Of a DNA stretch of 64,000 bases, positions 61,801 through 64,000 are shown one piece after another; positions within the stretch are counted from its first letter, which is position 1, and each line of letters opens with the position of its first letter. The notes beneath the pieces are model-generated. The model was not told where the DNA came from and made no database searches. It saw nothing but the letters and a program-made list of their open reading frames with translations. The translations under genes were made by a program, and so were the position numbers. Source of the stretch: Pseudothermotoga sp. (lineage in GTDB: Bacteria; Thermotogota; Thermotogae; Thermotogales; DSM-5069); NCBI GenBank assembly GCA_025060105.1, contig JANXCS010000002.1:186001-250000 (forward strand), given 5' to 3'.

Positions 61801-62964
61801 TCAAAAACGCCTCCTCACCTCTGCTATTATGAACTTCAGATATCTAGTTTCAGGCACCTCTAACAAAAATGGATGATCAAATCCTTGACCCCCAGTATAC
61901 AAAACATTCAAAAGCACCTTGCTATCGTTAGCTGCATCCAAGAGAATTGCCTCAAATTCTTGCTCAGTGATCACCTGAGTACACGATGCTGTGGCGAGCA
62001 CGGCAGGTTTTTTTAGAATCTTCATGGCCCTCAAATTTATTTCCTTGTGCCCACGTTTTGCCGACTCCTTCGAAACCGAGGTCTTGGCAAAAGAAGGAGG
62101 ATCCAGAACGACGAAATCGAACCGTTCAAACTGTGAATTTTCCTTCAACCAATCGAAAGCGTTTGCGCGAACAAGTTCGTACCTGCCATAGAACCCATTC
62201 AAAGCCAGGAGTTGTCCAGCGATCGAAAGGCTTCTCTCAGAATAGTCTATCAAAGTAACGAATCTCGCACCAGCTTTTAAGAGGTGAAGTGCAAAATTTC
62301 CAGTGTAACAGAATACGTCTAAGCATACTTTATCCTTGGCAAACAGAGAACAAATGTGACTGTTATGAAGTTGGTCAAGAAACGCACCAGTTTTCTGACC
62401 CTTCAAATCGGCAGCCAACAGCAAACCGTCATGTTCGAAATACAGAATATCTGCTCCTCTACCTACTAACCAATCACACCTCTCGTCCAATCCTTCCTTC
62501 AATCTTGTGGGGGCGTCTGATTTTTCGTAAATACCTAGCGGATTGAATTTTCTTAAGAGTTTTTCTACAATCAGACCTTTCAGCTTTTCCATTCCAAGGG
62601 TGTTGATCTGCAGAACAAGATATTCGCCATACTTATCAACAACAAGTCCTGGTAAACCATCAGCTTCACCGTTCACTAAACGATAAGTTTGACGATCTTC
62701 TAACAACATTTTACGCCTCTCGATGGCTTCTTCAAGCCGTTGGTCAATCATCTGTTCGATCGTGGCAGGTTGCGTTGAAAGCAATCTAACAGTGATCTTC
62801 GATTTAGTGTTGATGTATCCTAATCCATAGAATTTTCCGTTGGATAGATGAATTTTGATAACATCACCATTTTCAAAATCACCTTCGATCTTGGCGATTT
62901 CATTTTGGAATATCCAAGGATGAAAATCTCTACGATCAACCTTTAAATAGACACGGGCTTTAAT
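61801..62964 (-). CDS. RlmI-like 23S rRNA methyltransferase with PUA domain, probable ATT start
   Basis: Standard start codons give only a shortened protein from a TTG at 62784. Reading upstream in frame gives a full PUA domain (V-Y-L-K-V-D-R-R-D-F-H-P-W-I-F-Q-N-E, then F-Y-G-L-G-Y-I-N-T-K-S-K-I-T-V-R-L), typical of RlmI. The frame opens at an ATT (62964..62962), with GGGTG 7 nt upstream and an in-frame TGA a few codons before. From ATT the protein is 387 residues, close to E. coli RlmI (396). The methyltransferase core has L-D-V-F-C-Y-T-G-N-F and L-D-P-P-S-F. It probably makes 5-methylcytosine in 23S rRNA. Confidence 0.88.
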   Translation of the reverse strand: MKARVYLKVDRRDFHPWIFQNEIAKIEGDFENGDVIKIHLSNGKFYGLGYINTKSKITVRLLSTQPATIEQMIDQRLEEAIERRKMLLEDRQTYRLVNGEADGLPGLVVDKYGEYLVLQINTLGMEKLKGLIVEKLLRKFNPLGIYEKSDAPTRLKEGLDERCDWLVGRGADILYFEHDGLLLAADLKGQKTGAFLDQLHNSHICSLFAKDKVCLDVFCYTGNFALHLLKAGARFVTLIDYSERSLSIAGQLLALNGFYGRYELVRANAFDWLKENSQFERFDFVVLDPPSFAKTSVSKESAKRGHKEINLRAMKILKKPAVLATASCTQVITEQEFEAILLDAANDSKVLLNVLYTGGQGFDHPFLLEVPETRYLKFIIAEVRRRF

Positions 62965-64000
62965 GGATTCTCACCCTCTCGTAGAGGTACTTTATCAAAT
63001 CTTCGGTGAAACTACCTCTGGTCCATTGGAGATGGGGAGCATTCTTTACCCTCGCTATCCAAAGTTCAAGCTCCTCTTCATTTATAGGAACCTTCACGTC
63101 CAAGCCCACACGTTTCAAAAAAGCTGAAACTTCACCAAGTACGGACTTCACAAAACCGACCTTCTCAGGTACCTCTAGAACTGCTTGCTCAACGATCGCA
63201 TCGAGAAAGGCTGCCGTCGCGTCACCGTGCCTAATGTTTTTAAAGGTTGTCAAAGGATAACCTAGGGCGTGTGCGACTGTGGTACTCGTTTGGCTTATCA
63301 CCATACCAGCAAGACAAGAAGCTAGTAACATATTGGCGCGAGCCTCTAGCTCATCTGGTTTCTGTAACACCTTCGGAAGATTTTCTGCAATCAATTCAAT
63401 CGATTTCTTCGCATATAGATCAGAAATGGGAGTTGCTCTCCTTGAGAGGAAACCTTCAACCGCATGACAGAGTGCATCTAAACCTGTGGATCTCGTTAGC
63501 GATTGACTCATGTTCAAAGTGTATCGAGGATCGAGAAAAGCCAACTTTGGAAACGTCACTACTGGGTGAGAAAAACCGCGCTTGAAACCCTGATCGTCCG
63601 TAAGTACAGAATATTGAGTGACCTCACTTCCAGTACCGGCTGTGGTGGGAATGGCACAGATAGGTAACGCTTCAGTGTATTTAGAGACGTCGTATAGATC
63701 TTCAACTTTTAACTCACGATTCTTCATCAGCACTGCAACAGCCTTTGCGCTGTCCATGGGGCTGCCCCCACCGAGACCGATAATAAAATCAAACGAAGCT
63801 TCTTTATATTCGGATAGAACACTCCTTATCAAGCTGAAGGTCGGATTCTCTTCGACTTCATCGAAAATCTCATAGTCAGTACCAATCTGAGACAAAACTC
63901 TGAGTAAGTCGTCAAGGGAACCATTTTCCTTCGACGATCTTTTGCCGGTGAGAATTAAAGCTTTCTTACCAAGCGATTTCAAAACATCCTTATTTTGTTC
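62960..64000 (-). CDS. Iron-type alcohol dehydrogenase, 5' part beyond window
   Basis: The frame stays open to the right edge, so the N-terminus lies outside the window; a TTG at 63982 is internal. The visible part has the NAD-binding G-L-G-G-G-S-P-M-D-S-A-K, the metal site D-A-L-C-H-A-V-E and a later H-A-L-G. It is an iron-containing alcohol dehydrogenase or a butanol dehydrogenase-like enzyme, acting on short alcohols or aldehydes in fermentation. Its stop overlaps the ATT start of the next gene. Confidence 0.92.
   Translation of the reverse strand, partial: EQNKDVLKSLGKKALILTGKRSSKENGSLDDLLRVLSQIGTDYEIFDEVEENPTFSLIRSVLSEYKEASFDFIIGLGGGSPMDSAKAVAVLMKNRELKVEDLYDVSKYTEALPICAIPTTAGTGSEVTQYSVLTDDQGFKRGFSHPVVTFPKLAFLDPRYTLNMSQSLTRSTGLDALCHAVEGFLSRRATPISDLYAKKSIELIAENLPKVLQKPDELEARANMLLASCLAGMVISQTSTTVAHALGYPLTTFKNIRHGDATAAFLDAIVEQAVLEVPEKVGFVKSVLGEVSAFLKRVGLDVKVPINEEELELWIARVKNAPHLQWTRGSFTEDLIKYLYERVRIH

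Noticed and set aside
1-64000. CRISPR arrays, insertion sequences, prophage or rRNA genes
   Set aside because: No regularly spaced repeats, transposase or phage genes, or rRNA-like sequence was seen; genes are packed and vertically typical for Thermotogales.

Overview
The window comes from a thermophilic bacterium of the order Thermotogales, most likely Pseudothermotoga or a close relative of Thermotoga. This is inferred from the gene families: a TGS-uridine kinase fusion, a TM0106-type nuclease, an RNase Z with a Thermotoga-type N-terminus, a class III ribonucleotide reductase, a lone [FeFe]-hydrogenase beside an SsuABC-type transporter, and a toga-type envelope gene set. It is also inferred from the style: very tight operons, many ATGA/GTGA/TTGA start-stop overlaps, frequent GTG and TTG starts, and tRNA genes with CCA encoded. 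No transposase, prophage, CRISPR array or rRNA was seen. No stretch over about 170 bases lacks a gene or RNA.

Layout. 1-2.7 kb (minus): rplI, RNase Z, NfeD and SPFH. 2.9-7.4 kb (plus): DUF4911, a YqeG phosphatase, YqeH GTPase, PduL, a ThiS-like protein, an M20 amidohydrolase and a YdcF-like protein. 7.4-9.9 kb (minus): nrdD-nrdG behind a promoter covered by two NrdR boxes. 10-17.6 kb (plus): a YhaM-like nuclease, phosphohexomutase, topA, ddl, a divergent sliding-clamp-like protein and a two-gene chromate transporter. 17.6-24 kb (minus): [FeFe]-hydrogenase, an SsuABC-type ABC transporter, a DUF368 undecaprenyl-phosphate translocase, RNase H and nadE. 24-25.5 kb (minus): tRNA-Arg, tRNA-Lys, infC-rpmI-rplT. 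25.5-30.4 kb (minus): hutH with a TM0106-type nuclease, then a radical-SAM enzyme with its TetR regulator.

30.4-38.5 kb (plus) is a growth and envelope operon: zapB-like, zapA-like, murI, rapZ, yvcK, whiA, nrdR, greA, lysS and a SurA/PpiD-like chaperone. It ends in a strong terminator that abuts a tRNA-Gln gene on the other strand. 38.6-49.6 kb (plus) is a second long operon: TGS-uridine kinase, secreted proteins of unknown function, a GerMN protein, trmI, ctpA, membrane proteins, an RND exporter, a GT4 glycosyltransferase, DUF3307 and birA. 50.7-59.2 kb (plus) is a type IV pilus assembly operon (pilC, a pilin-like gene, pilM, N, O, P and a very long pilQ secretin) that ends with a MEMO-family gene. 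59.2-64 kb (minus): an iron-type alcohol dehydrogenase (cut by the window edge), an RlmI-like methyltransferase, an aminotransferase and murJ.

The most notable points are: a beta-clamp-fold paralogue in the topA operon; NrdR boxes in the spacer of the nrdD promoter, with nrdR itself in the window; three genes that appear to start at non-canonical codons (infC at ATC, RNase Z at CTG, the RlmI-like gene at ATT); a pilin-like gene whose leader peptide seems lost to a small frameshift; a secretin with about ten ring-building repeats and two STN domains; and a radical-SAM/TetR pair with a clear palindromic operator, a candidate for membrane-spanning lipid synthesis.
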